Shown here: one piece after another, positions 6,925 to 13,807 of the stretch
Layout: the number at the start of each line of letters is the position of its first letter
Numbering within the stretch: position 1 is the first letter of the stretch
Assembly (NCBI GenBank): GCA_017964325.1
Contig: JAGCSE010000284.1
Location: forward strand, 1-14,366
Reading direction: 5' to 3'
Origin: Victivallales bacterium
Lineage (GTDB): Bacteria > Verrucomicrobiota > Lentisphaeria > Oligosphaerales > Oligosphaeraceae
Length of the DNA: 14,366 nucleotides
Program-made: the position numbers and the translations under genes
The notes under the pieces: model-generated
What the model was told of the DNA's origin: nothing
Seen by the model: only the letters and a program-made list of their open reading frames with translations
Databases searched by the model: none

Positions 6925-8631
6925 ATGATAGTCAATACGTTTTCAACCAGCAATTCAGTTTGTGGAATGACAGCAGTTCAATCAAGATTTATACCGAAAT
7001 ATCTAGCGTGGCTTGACCAAATTAGCGGAGCGAAGGCGGCGGAGCCGAAGGTTCAACCGCCAAAAGGCGTCGTCCGTGAAAAAACCGCCATGCAGCCCCC
7101 GAAGGCGACTCAGAAGCCCATCTTGGCGGAACCTCCTGCGGAGCAGGAAGTTGTGAAGCCAGTGGAGCAGAAGACCGAAAAATCCGTGGAAACAGCTCCA
7201 GTGGCAGAAACGCCTGTGAAGCAGGAAATCGCGAAACCGTCAAAAGCGGAACGCCATACGGAAGATATGCTGGCGGAAGAACTTGCACAGGCGGAGCAAC
7301 GTGAAGTCCGCCCAATCGGCAAGTGGGAGATACCACCGTCCATTCGTGAAAAGGAAGGCGACATCCTCTTTCAGGATTTCCCGCTGGACCCGAAAATCCT
7401 CCGTGCATTGTTGGAAGACCTTCAGTTCAAAGCATGTACACCGATTCAAGGCATGGTTCTGCCGCACGCATTGGCTGGAGAGGACATCGCAGGAAAAGCC
7501 CAGACGGGCACAGGCAAAACAGCGGCGTTCCTTATCTCCATGCTGCACCATTTCCTGTCGCGCCCACAAAAGCCTCGCGAGCCGAACCAGCCGTTCGCCT
7601 TGGCGTTGGCGCCAACCCGCGAATTGGCCATCCAGATCGCCCATGACGCGAACGCGCTGTGCGCATACTGCCATTTCACGACCGTCGCCGTCTATGGCGG
7701 CATGGACTACGACCGCCAGCGGCGGTTGCTCAACTCCAACGTCGATCTCGTCGTCGCCACGCCAGGCCGCCTCATCGACTATCTCGGCAACCATGTCGTT
7801 AATCTTGACAGAATCGAAGTGCTGGTCATCGACGAAGCGGACCGAATGCTGGACATGGGCTTCATTCCGGACGTGAAACGCATCATCTACCGTCTCGGAC
7901 CGCCAGAAGGCCGCCAGACGATGCTTTTCAGCGCGACGTTGAACCACGACATCATGAATCTCGCCTCCCGCTGGATGCGTCCGAATCCTGCCGTGTTGGA
8001 GGCGGAGCCAGAACACGTTGTCGCAGATGGCGTCGATGAAACGATTTATGCCGTCACATCCGCAGAGAAAATGCCTGTTCTGCTGTGGACGCTACGCCAT
8101 GAAGACTGCCATCGCGTGTTGATTTTCCGCAACCGCCGCCGTGACGTGGAGGAGTTGCACGCGAATCTGCAGCGTTTTGGAATCGCCTCCGAGATGCTGT
8201 CGGGCGATGTTGACCAGAAGAAACGGCTGCGGATTCTGGAGGATTTCAAGTCAGGCAAGACGCAGGTCATCGTGGCGACGGATGTCGCGGGCCGCGGCAT
8301 CCATGTCGATGATGTCACGCATGTTATCAATTACGATTTCCCATACGAGGCGGAGGACTACGTCCACCGCGTGGGGCGGACGGCTCGCGCGGGTCATCGT
8401 GGCCGTGCCATCAGTTTTGCTGACGAAGAAAGCGCGTTTGTCGTGCCCGACATCGAAAAATACATTGCCCGTCCGCTGCCGATCACGCAGCCGTCGGAAG
8501 ACATGCTGCAATGGCCGGATGATGCGAAAGGCAACACGGCGGCAGCGAGACAGCCTTACAGGCCGCCGAAAAAGCATTCATCCAGTTCCTACCGTGGCGG
8601 CCGCGTCCGTCGTGGCGGGCCACGGCGATAA
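6925..8631 (+). CDS. DEAD-box RNA helicase, RhlB-like
   Basis: 568 residues from the ATG at 6925. All core motifs are present: the Q motif in FKACTPIQ, Walker A AQTGTGKT (192-199), PTRELAIQI, TPGRLIDY, the DEAD box VIDEADRMLDMGF (303-306), LFSATL, VATDVAGRGIHVDD and YVHRVGRTARAG. The stretch VYGGMDYDRQ and the tail after HRVGR resemble E. coli RhlB, a degradosome helicase, more than RhlE or CsdA. About 100 N-terminal residues (35-130) are low-complexity Lys/Pro/Glu-rich, probably disordered, and the last 20 are Arg/Gly-rich, suggesting RNA binding. The start is uncertain: no Shine-Dalgarno precedes 6925, a TTG lies two codons upstream (6919), and another ATG is at 6967. It diverges from nifU. 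Confidence 0.95.
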   Translation: MIVNTFSTSNSVCGMTAVQSRFIPKYLAWLDQISGAKAAEPKVQPPKGVVREKTAMQPPKATQKPILAEPPAEQEVVKPVEQKTEKSVETAPVAETPVKQEIAKPSKAERHTEDMLAEELAQAEQREVRPIGKWEIPPSIREKEGDILFQDFPLDPKILRALLEDLQFKACTPIQGMVLPHALAGEDIAGKAQTGTGKTAAFLISMLHHFLSRPQKPREPNQPFALALAPTRELAIQIAHDANALCAYCHFTTVAVYGGMDYDRQRRLLNSNVDLVVATPGRLIDYLGNHVVNLDRIEVLVIDEADRMLDMGFIPDVKRIIYRLGPPEGRQTMLFSATLNHDIMNLASRWMRPNPAVLEAEPEHVVADGVDETIYAVTSAEKMPVLLWTLRHEDCHRVLIFRNRRRDVEELHANLQRFGIASEMLSGDVDQKKRLRILEDFKSGKTQVIVATDVAGRGIHVDDVTHVINYDFPYEAEDYVHRVGRTARAGHRGRAISFADEESAFVVPDIEKYIARPLPITQPSEDMLQWPDDAKGNTAAARQPYRPPKKHSSSSYRGGRVRRGGPRR

Positions 8632-8664
8632 TTCACAATTTTCATTAATCATTAATCATTAATC
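8630..8664. repeat. Heptanucleotide array across the helicase stop codon
   Basis: Five phased 7-base units: AATTCAC, AATTTTC, then ATTAATC three times exactly. The first unit overlaps the TAA stop of the helicase gene (8629-8631), and the last ends 3 bases before the next ATG. The AATTCAC unit is the same as in the array at prmA. Confidence 0.85.
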
Positions 8665-8667
8665 ACT

Positions 8668-9198
8668 ATGAACAGCGTAACAGTCAGAACAGGAGATGTA
8701 GAAGCGCCCCGTGAGTCGCGGGCGCTTCCTGTTGCGTTGATACTGGATCGTCTGCGCAGCGCATACAACGTCGGCAACGTCTTCCGCGTGGCGGAAGCGG
8801 CTCGTGTGGAGGAGATTGCCGCCTGCGGTTATACCGCCTGCCCGCCGCATATCAAGCTGGAAAAAACGGCTCGCGGATGCGACAAGTTGGTGCCCTGCCG
8901 CCATTTCGAAACGGCGGCGGAAGCGATTCAAGACTATCGCGGCCGCGGGTATGCGATATACGGAGTTGAAACGGTTGAGAACGCGGAATGCTACTGGGCG
9001 GCGGACATTCGCTTTCCATGTGCGTTGGTTCTTGGAAACGAAGCACTTGGCGTTTCGGAAGAAGCTCTGGCATTGTGCGACGGATTCATTAGCCTTCCGA
9101 CGTTTGGCTGCAAGAATTCCATCAACGTCGGCAACTGCGCAGCGGTTGTCGTATTCGAATGTTTGAAACGTAAGTTGACTGAAACCAATAAACAATGA
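8668..9198 (+). CDS. SpoU (TrmH) family RNA 2'-O-methyltransferase
   Basis: A compact 176-residue SPOUT-fold enzyme expected to methylate a ribose 2'-OH of tRNA or rRNA using SAM. The three SpoU motifs are clear: motif 1 LRSAYNVGNVFRVAEA (29-44, Asn37 and Arg40), motif 2 ALVLGNEALGVSEE (119-132), and motif 3 LPTFGCKNSINVGNCAAVV (143-161), which form the knotted cofactor site. There is no N-terminal RNA-binding extension like that of RlmB, so it is a minimal catalytic domain; the exact RNA target cannot be named. The ATG at 8668 is preceded by AT-rich heptamer repeats and no Shine-Dalgarno, yet no other in-frame start fits. valS follows 12 bases downstream, so the two are probably cotranscribed. 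Confidence 0.92.
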   Translation: MNSVTVRTGDVEAPRESRALPVALILDRLRSAYNVGNVFRVAEAARVEEIAACGYTACPPHIKLEKTARGCDKLVPCRHFETAAEAIQDYRGRGYAIYGVETVENAECYWAADIRFPCALVLGNEALGVSEEALALCDGFISLPTFGCKNSINVGNCAAVVVFECLKRKLTETNKQ

Positions 9199-9210
9199 AA
9201 AAGAGACATC

Positions 9211-11883
9211 ATGAGCACTGAAGAACTGTCAAAAGCCTACGATCCCGCGGAAGTGGAATCAAAATGGTATAAAATATGGGAGGAGCGCGGCTATTTCCAC
9301 GCGGATGTGAATTCATCTAAAAAGCCCTATACAATCGTCATTCCGCCGCCGAATGTCACGGGCCAGTTGACAATGGGCCACATCTTGAACAACACGTTGC
9401 AGGACATTCTCATCCGCTTCGAGAAACTGAATGGCCGCGAAACCTGCTGGCTGCCTGGCACGGACCATGCTGGCATCGCGACGCAGACGAAGGTCGAGAA
9501 GGAACTCAAGAAAAATGAAGGACTTACGCGCTATGATCTTGGACGTGAGAAATTTCTGGAACGCGTCTGGGCATGGAAGGAACAGTATGGCGGCAAGATC
9601 ATCAAGCAGTTGCGCTCCCTTGGAACGTCCTGCGACTGGCAGCGCGAACGTTTCACGATGGACGAAGGCCTCTCCGCCGCCGTTCAGGAATGCTTCATCC
9701 GCCTGTACAACAAGGGGTTGATCTACAAAGGTCACCGCATCATCAACTGGTGTCCGAAAGGCCGCACCGCCTTGTCGGACGAAGAAGTCATTTATAAGGA
9801 AGAGAAAGGCCATCTGTGGCATTTCCGCTATCCGTATGCGGACGGCAGCGGCTACGTCGTCATCGCTACGACGCGTCCTGAAACGCTGATGGGCGATACA
9901 GCCGTCGCGGTCAATCCGGCAGATGAACGCTACGCGGGCAAGGTCGGCAAGAAGCTCATCCTGCCGATTGTCAATCGCGAAATCGAGCTGATTGCAGACG
10001 ATTACGTCGAAAAGGATTTCGGTACGGGCGCCGTGAAAATCACGCCCGCGCATGACCCGAACGACTATGAAGTCGGTCTGCGTCACAATTTGGAAGTCAT
10101 CAATATCATGAATGACGACGGCACGATGAACGCGGCTGCCGGCAAGGAGTTCGAAGGCATGGACCGCTATGTCTGCCGCGAAGCCGTCGTGAAAAAGATC
10201 GAAGAGCTTGGCCTGCTGGACCATATCGAAGACTATACGCATCAGGTCGGTTATTCCGAACGGAACGACGTTCCCGTGGAGCCGCGCCTTTCGGACCAGT
10301 GGTTTGTGAAGATGAAGCCGTTGGCGGAGCCCGCCCTGAAGGCTGTTGATGACGGCCGCATCAAATTCTATCCGGAGCGGTGGGTGAAGACATACCGCCA
10401 TTGGATGGAAAACATCCGCGACTGGTGCATCAGCCGCCAGTTGTGGTGGGGCCACCGCATTCCCGCATATACCTGCGAAAAGTGCGGCGAAATCGTTGTA
10501 GCGAAGGGCATGCCGGAGAAATGTCCGAAGTGCGGTTGCACGCATCTCGTTCAGGAAGAAGATGTTCTAGATACGTGGTTCTCATCATGGCTGTGGCCGT
10601 TCTCTACGTTCGGCTGGCCGGAAAACACCGCTGATCTCAAGGCATTCTATCCGACGCAGACCCTTGTGACCGGTCCGGACATCATCTTCTTCTGGGTGGC
10701 ACGCATGATCATGGCCGGCATCGAATTCATGGGCGACATCCCGTTCAAGGATGTCTATTTCACCTCCATCATCCGCGACGAAAAGGGCCGCAAGATGTCG
10801 AAGAGCCTCGGCAATTCACCCGACCCGCTGGATGTCATCTCCACGTATGGTGCTGACGCGCTGCGGTTTACAGTCATTTATATTGCACCGGTCGGGCAGG
10901 ATATCCGCTACTCCAACGAAAAATGCGAAATCGGCCGCAATTTTGCGAACAAAATCTGGAACGTGGTCCGTTTCCGCCTGATGCAGGGTCCTGTAACCGC
11001 CGCGAAGCCGACGCTGGACAATCTTGGAGCTCTGCGTCCGGACGACCAGTGGATTCTCGCCTCCCTCAACCAGGACATCAAAGGCGTCACCGATGGTTTG
11101 GCGAACTTCCGATTCAATGAAGTGTCCAAGATACTCTACGAGTTCATTTGGAGAAAGTTCTGCGACTGGTACCTCGAATCCTGCAAGCCCGTCTTCAATG
11201 GAAACGACGAAACGCAGAAGCAGACGGTCCTCCGTTTGTTCGACTACTGCGTCGCGACGTTCCTCAAGCTGCTGCATCCCATCATGCCGTTCGTGACGGA
11301 CGAGCTCTACCACCAGATGGGCTTCGCTGCCGCAGACGATTCCATCATGAAAGCTGTTTGGCCGACTGCAATCCCAGACGATGTCCTCAACGCCTACGGT
11401 GCGACGGAAGCTGCCGAAAACGACGCTGAGGCGAAGTTCGAGCTGATCCGCGCAATCCGCGCTGTGAGAGCAAATTACGGCATCGCCACATCCAAGGCGT
11501 TGGACATGGTTGTCGCCCCCGCCAATGACGAAATGCATGATTTCCTGAAGCGGGATGCCGTTTCGTTCAAGGCACTTGTGAACGCGGGCAAGCTGGATCT
11601 CATCGCAGGCTACCAGCCCGAAGGGCCGTGCGGCGTCGCCGTCTCGACGGCAGCGACGGCGTACATCCCGCTGGCGGGTATTGTCGATCTCGACGCGGAG
11701 AAGAAACGTCTGGAGAAGCAGGAGGCCGAATTGGCGAAATACGTGGGCGTTGTCGAGAAGAAGCTCTCGAACGAGAAATTCGTGAGCAAGGCTCCAGCCG
11801 ACGTTGTTGCGCAAGAGCGTGCGAAACTGGCGGAGGCGCAAGAGAAACTCGCCCGCGTCCGCGAACAGATGAAGGCGTATTGA
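9211..11883 (+). CDS. valS: Valyl-tRNA synthetase
   Basis: An 890-residue class I aminoacyl-tRNA synthetase of normal bacterial length, which charges tRNA-Val. PPPNVTGQLTMGHIL (46-59) is the HIGH region; its first His is Thr54 (TMGH rather than HMGH). The CP1 editing domain, which hydrolyses mischarged Thr-tRNA, has TTRPETLMGDTAVAVNP starting at 220. A zinc-ribbon-like insertion has Cys422/425 and Cys438/441. KMSKS is at 528-532 in GRKMSKSLGNSPDPLD. The anticodon-binding region follows, and residues about 824-890 form the Val-specific C-terminal coiled-coil arm, rich in Glu, Lys and Ala. The start at 9211 has only a weak upstream purine run. The neighbouring RNA methyltransferase suggests a translation-related cluster. 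Confidence 0.98.
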   Translation: MSTEELSKAYDPAEVESKWYKIWEERGYFHADVNSSKKPYTIVIPPPNVTGQLTMGHILNNTLQDILIRFEKLNGRETCWLPGTDHAGIATQTKVEKELKKNEGLTRYDLGREKFLERVWAWKEQYGGKIIKQLRSLGTSCDWQRERFTMDEGLSAAVQECFIRLYNKGLIYKGHRIINWCPKGRTALSDEEVIYKEEKGHLWHFRYPYADGSGYVVIATTRPETLMGDTAVAVNPADERYAGKVGKKLILPIVNREIELIADDYVEKDFGTGAVKITPAHDPNDYEVGLRHNLEVINIMNDDGTMNAAAGKEFEGMDRYVCREAVVKKIEELGLLDHIEDYTHQVGYSERNDVPVEPRLSDQWFVKMKPLAEPALKAVDDGRIKFYPERWVKTYRHWMENIRDWCISRQLWWGHRIPAYTCEKCGEIVVAKGMPEKCPKCGCTHLVQEEDVLDTWFSSWLWPFSTFGWPENTADLKAFYPTQTLVTGPDIIFFWVARMIMAGIEFMGDIPFKDVYFTSIIRDEKGRKMSKSLGNSPDPLDVISTYGADALRFTVIYIAPVGQDIRYSNEKCEIGRNFANKIWNVVRFRLMQGPVTAAKPTLDNLGALRPDDQWILASLNQDIKGVTDGLANFRFNEVSKILYEFIWRKFCDWYLESCKPVFNGNDETQKQTVLRLFDYCVATFLKLLHPIMPFVTDELYHQMGFAAADDSIMKAVWPTAIPDDVLNAYGATEAAENDAEAKFELIRAIRAVRANYGIATSKALDMVVAPANDEMHDFLKRDAVSFKALVNAGKLDLIAGYQPEGPCGVAVSTAATAYIPLAGIVDLDAEKKRLEKQEAELAKYVGVVEKKLSNEKFVSKAPADVVAQERAKLAEAQEKLARVREQMKAY

Positions 11884-11886
11884 CAG

Positions 11887-11941
11887 GAGGTGCCATCGGC
11901 GTCCCGCCGTTGGCTGGTGCAGGCGACACCTGCACCACCTC
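11887..11941 (+). repeat. Compact GC-rich multi-hairpin element after valS
   Basis: Two adjacent hairpins: 11892-11901 pairs with 11905-11914 (10 positions, one T-T mismatch, loop TCC), and 11915-11923 pairs with 11929-11937 (9 perfect pairs, loop CGACA). GAGGTG at 11887-11892 is complementary to CACCTC at 11936-11941 and could close both into a three-way junction, sharing a few bases with them. It begins 4 bases after the valS stop. No T-run follows, so it is not a standard intrinsic terminator; it may act as an RNA-stabilising or processing structure, or be a REP-like palindromic element. Confidence 0.75.
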
Positions 11942-11998
11942 AAAATATCCATTGACAAATCACCAGACAATCATTAAAGTAATAAAGGATTAAAAATC

Positions 11999-12232
11999 AT
12001 GAACGAAGAAACCACCAAGAAAGTGATTGAGACCTTGGAGCAGCTGCGTATCCATCTCCAGAACGACGGCGGCGATTTGGAACTCGTGAAGATCGAAGGC
12101 TGGAATGTCTATCTGAAGCTGAAAGGCGCCTGTGGCTGCTGTCCGCACGCCCAGATGACCCTCAAGAGCGGCATTGAAGCCATTCTGCGCGAACAGATCG
12201 ACGAGCAAATTACCGTCGAAAGGGCTTCCTGA
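11999..12232 (+). CDS. Single-domain Nfu iron-sulfur carrier
   Basis: A 77-residue stand-alone NifU C-terminal (Nfu) domain. The signature is GACGCCPHAQMTLKSGIE, with Cys45 and Cys48 as the CxxC pair; Cys47 between them is an extra cysteine. LQNDGGDLELVKIEG (20-34) matches the conserved start of the domain. Nfu proteins assemble or carry a [4Fe-4S] cluster, usually between subunits, for delivery to apo-enzymes in the cytoplasm. AAAGGA lies about 9 bases upstream. It follows the hairpin element after valS and precedes ilvH by 11 bases. It is distinct from the Nfu module inside the nifU product encoded in the same window, so the cell has both versions. Confidence 0.93.
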   Translation: MNEETTKKVIETLEQLRIHLQNDGGDLELVKIEGWNVYLKLKGACGCCPHAQMTLKSGIEAILREQIDEQITVERAS

Positions 12233-12243
12233 AATTACGGCAC

Positions 12244-12768
12244 ATGGACGAAAAGCAAGAACAGTCATCGACGTTTTCCGTACTGGTCGAAAATCGCTTC
12301 GGCGTGCTGGCCCGCGTGGCGGGCCTCTTCAGCGGTCGCGGTTACAACATCGACAGTCTCGCCGTGAGCCCGACGCATGACACGCGCTATTCGCGCATGA
12401 CCATCGTGACCCACGGCGACGAGGCGATTCTCGAACAGATCGAGAAGCAGTTGAACAAACTGGTCGAAGTCATCAAAGTGACCAGCCTTTCGAAAAACGA
12501 TTTTGTGGCCCGCGAGCTGATGCTTATCAAAGTAAAGGCGACGGGCCATGAACGCAATGAAATCATCCAGTTGGCGGATGTCTTCAAGGCGAACGTCGTC
12601 AACGTGCTATCAGATTCGTTGATCGTGCAGGTGACGGGTGCACAGGAAAAGTTGGAAGCGTTCACAGAACTCATGAAATCCTTTGGAATCATTGAGTTGG
12701 CGCGGACAGGACGTGTTGCGCTGGCACGTAATTCTGGCACGACCGAAGATTGGAAACCAGAAGAATAA
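12244..12768 (+). CDS. ilvH: Acetolactate synthase small (regulatory) subunit
   Basis: 174 residues, normal for IlvH/IlvN. The N-terminal ACT domain (about 10-80) holds NRFGVLARVAGLFSGRGYNIDSLAV, the valine-binding and dimer-contact region, and the C-terminal domain (about 90-165) has the usual RELMLIKVKA and FKANVVNVLSDSLIVQVTG. The subunit activates the catalytic IlvB and confers feedback inhibition by valine in branched-chain amino acid synthesis. The catalytic subunit gene is not adjacent in this window, which is unusual since ilvB and ilvH are often paired. The start at 12244 has only a weak upstream signal; it is 11 bases after the nfu stop, so coupling is plausible. Confidence 0.96.
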   Translation: MDEKQEQSSTFSVLVENRFGVLARVAGLFSGRGYNIDSLAVSPTHDTRYSRMTIVTHGDEAILEQIEKQLNKLVEVIKVTSLSKNDFVARELMLIKVKATGHERNEIIQLADVFKANVVNVLSDSLIVQVTGAQEKLEAFTELMKSFGIIELARTGRVALARNSGTTEDWKPEE

Positions 12769-12820
12769 CTCACGCATTTAGAGCTTGTAATCTTTCTAGT
12801 AAAAAACCACGGCAACAAAA

Positions 12821-12827
12821 AAGGAGG
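12821..12827 (+). promoter_or_regulatory. Strong Shine-Dalgarno site fixing the kinase-like start
   Basis: AAGGAGG in an A-rich stretch, 6 bases before the ATG at 12834. It rules out the longer in-frame reading that would overlap the end of ilvH. Confidence 0.9.
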
Positions 12828-12833
12828 TTCAAC

Positions 12834-13670
12834 ATGGCGATTATCACGATTGCGCGCGAGCGCGGTGCTTACGGAAGAATCGTGGCGGAAATGCTGGCTA
12901 AAAAGCTTGACGCGCATTTCATTGACTGCGCCGTCGTGGATGCCCGTCTGGAAGCCATGGGAATTACGGAAAAACGGCGCACGGCATTCGATGAACGCCG
13001 TCCAGGCTTCTTTGCGGCGTTGACGAACGCCGTCGAAGAATATGTCTGTTGCTTGAAGCAGATCATGTACGAAGAGGCGCAGTGTGGAAATTGCGTCGTG
13101 CTGGGGCGTGGTTCGCAGGTTTTGTTCGAGAATGTGCCCGGAGCTGTCCGCGTAAGGCTTGTTGCATCTCAACAGGTTCGATATCAACGAGTTGCCGAAA
13201 TTGAGGGGATAAGCGTCCAGCAGGCAAAGGAACTGGTGGACCGCATCGACCACGACCGTGCAGGCTTCAACAGCTATTTCTTCGATACGGATTGGAGCAG
13301 CCCCGCCTGTTACCAGATGGTCTTGAACACCGAACATCTGACGGCCGAAAACGCCGTTGAAATCATCTGCACGCTGGTGAACCAGACCGTTACGCCAGAA
13401 ATCACGGCGGATGCGCAAATCATGCTGAAGAACATGGCGACTGCGCAAGCCATAGAACGCGAAATTCTCCATGTCCGCAAGATTCCCGTCTTCTTCCTGA
13501 AAGTGGTTTGCGCAGGTAAAATGGCTACGCTTTCAGGCGTTGCCCATACGACCGATGATATTGAGAAGGCCCGCGAAGCCGCCCTTGCGAAAGGTATGGA
13601 ACGCGTGGAAAGCCGCATCGAAATCGGTCTGCATGGACAGTATGACAGTCCTGACATTCGAAGAATGTAA
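12834..13670 (+). CDS. Cytidylate-kinase-like protein with a C-terminal BON-like domain
   Basis: 278 residues. Residues 1-185 match the cytidylate-kinase-like family (PF13189 type): an N-terminal MAIITIARERGAYGRIVAEMLAKKL in place of the usual ISREYGSGG segment, VVLGRGSQVLF at 88-98, VRVRLVAS followed by RVAEIEGIS, and DHDRAGFNSYFF at 139-150. The P-loop is degenerate, lacking a GxxxxGK[ST] core (GAYGR instead), so nucleotide kinase activity is uncertain. Residues about 215-264 (KIPVFFLKVV, then MATLSGVAHTTDD and ERVESRIEI) have the pattern of a BON domain, known from OsmY and similar proteins as a lipid- or ligand-binding module. No signal peptide or membrane segment is visible. It follows ilvH by 65 bases with its own strong ribosome-binding site. 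The biological role is unknown. Confidence 0.8.
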   Translation: MAIITIARERGAYGRIVAEMLAKKLDAHFIDCAVVDARLEAMGITEKRRTAFDERRPGFFAALTNAVEEYVCCLKQIMYEEAQCGNCVVLGRGSQVLFENVPGAVRVRLVASQQVRYQRVAEIEGISVQQAKELVDRIDHDRAGFNSYFFDTDWSSPACYQMVLNTEHLTAENAVEIICTLVNQTVTPEITADAQIMLKNMATAQAIEREILHVRKIPVFFLKVVCAGKMATLSGVAHTTDDIEKAREAALAKGMERVESRIEIGLHGQYDSPDIRRM

Positions 13671-13673
13671 TTG

Positions 13674-13694
13674 TTAATGATTTATGATTTATGA
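13674..13694. repeat. Short heptanucleotide repeat after the kinase-like gene
   Basis: Three phased units: TTAATGA, TTTATGA, TTTATGA. TTAATGA is the reverse complement of the TCATTAA phase of the array near 8644, so it is the same repeat type in the other orientation. It begins 3 bases after the stop codon. Confidence 0.7.
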
Positions 13695-13763
13695 TATTAA
13701 GTAAACGTCGAGAAGCGACACTCCCTGAAGTGCGCTACAAAAGAGTGCAGAAGTGCCGCAATG

Positions 13764-13791
13764 CAGTTTCTATTGAAAAATAGAAATTCTG
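13764..13791. promoter_or_regulatory. Inverted repeat over the gap promoter (possible operator)
   Basis: TTTCTATT (13767-13774) and AATAGAAA (13779-13786) form a perfect 8-base inverted repeat around GAAA. CAG and CTG extend it outside a two-base bulge. It overlaps the -35 hexamer of the candidate gap promoter, a position typical of a repressor site. It is AT-rich with no following T-run, so it is not a typical terminator. Confidence 0.6.
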
Positions 13792-13800
13792 TACTATATT
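13773..13800 (+). promoter_or_regulatory. Candidate sigma-70-type promoter of gap
   Basis: TTGAAA (13773-13778; 5 of 6 to TTGACA), a 16-base spacer, and TATATT (13795-13800; 5 of 6 to TATAAT). This is the best -35/-10 pair in the window. The start of transcription would be near 13807, giving a leader of about 70 bases. That leader has CCCC and GGGG runs (13822-13845) that can pair in alternative ways, ahead of AAGGAG at 13863. Confidence 0.65.
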
Positions 13801-13807
13801 AATATAA

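Noticed and set aside
9313..10545. 410-residue open frame on the minus strand opposite valS
   Set aside because: It is antisense to a highly conserved gene, resembles no family and has atypical composition; a shadow of GC-rich codon usage.
10816..11970. 384-residue open frame on the minus strand opposite the valS 3' half
   Set aside because: Same reasoning: fully antisense to valS and the hairpin element, with no recognisable domain.
11910..11993. 27-codon TTG-initiated micro-ORF between valS and nfu
   Set aside because: The Shine-Dalgarno-like AGGAGGTG is about 17 bases away, too far, and the frame runs through the hairpin element; no independent support.
12750..12833. 28-residue extension of the kinase-like protein into ilvH
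   Set aside because: The strong AAGGAGG site fixes the start at 12834, and the family begins with the ITI(A/S)RE strand.
12387..13472. 361-residue open frame on the minus strand opposite ilvH and the kinase-like gene
   Set aside because: It spans two well-supported sense genes and their intergenic region; no family resemblance.
13764..13791. Inverted repeat before gap read as a transcription terminator
   Set aside because: The stem is AT-rich and not followed by a T-run; it lies over a good -35 hexamer, so an operator is more likely.
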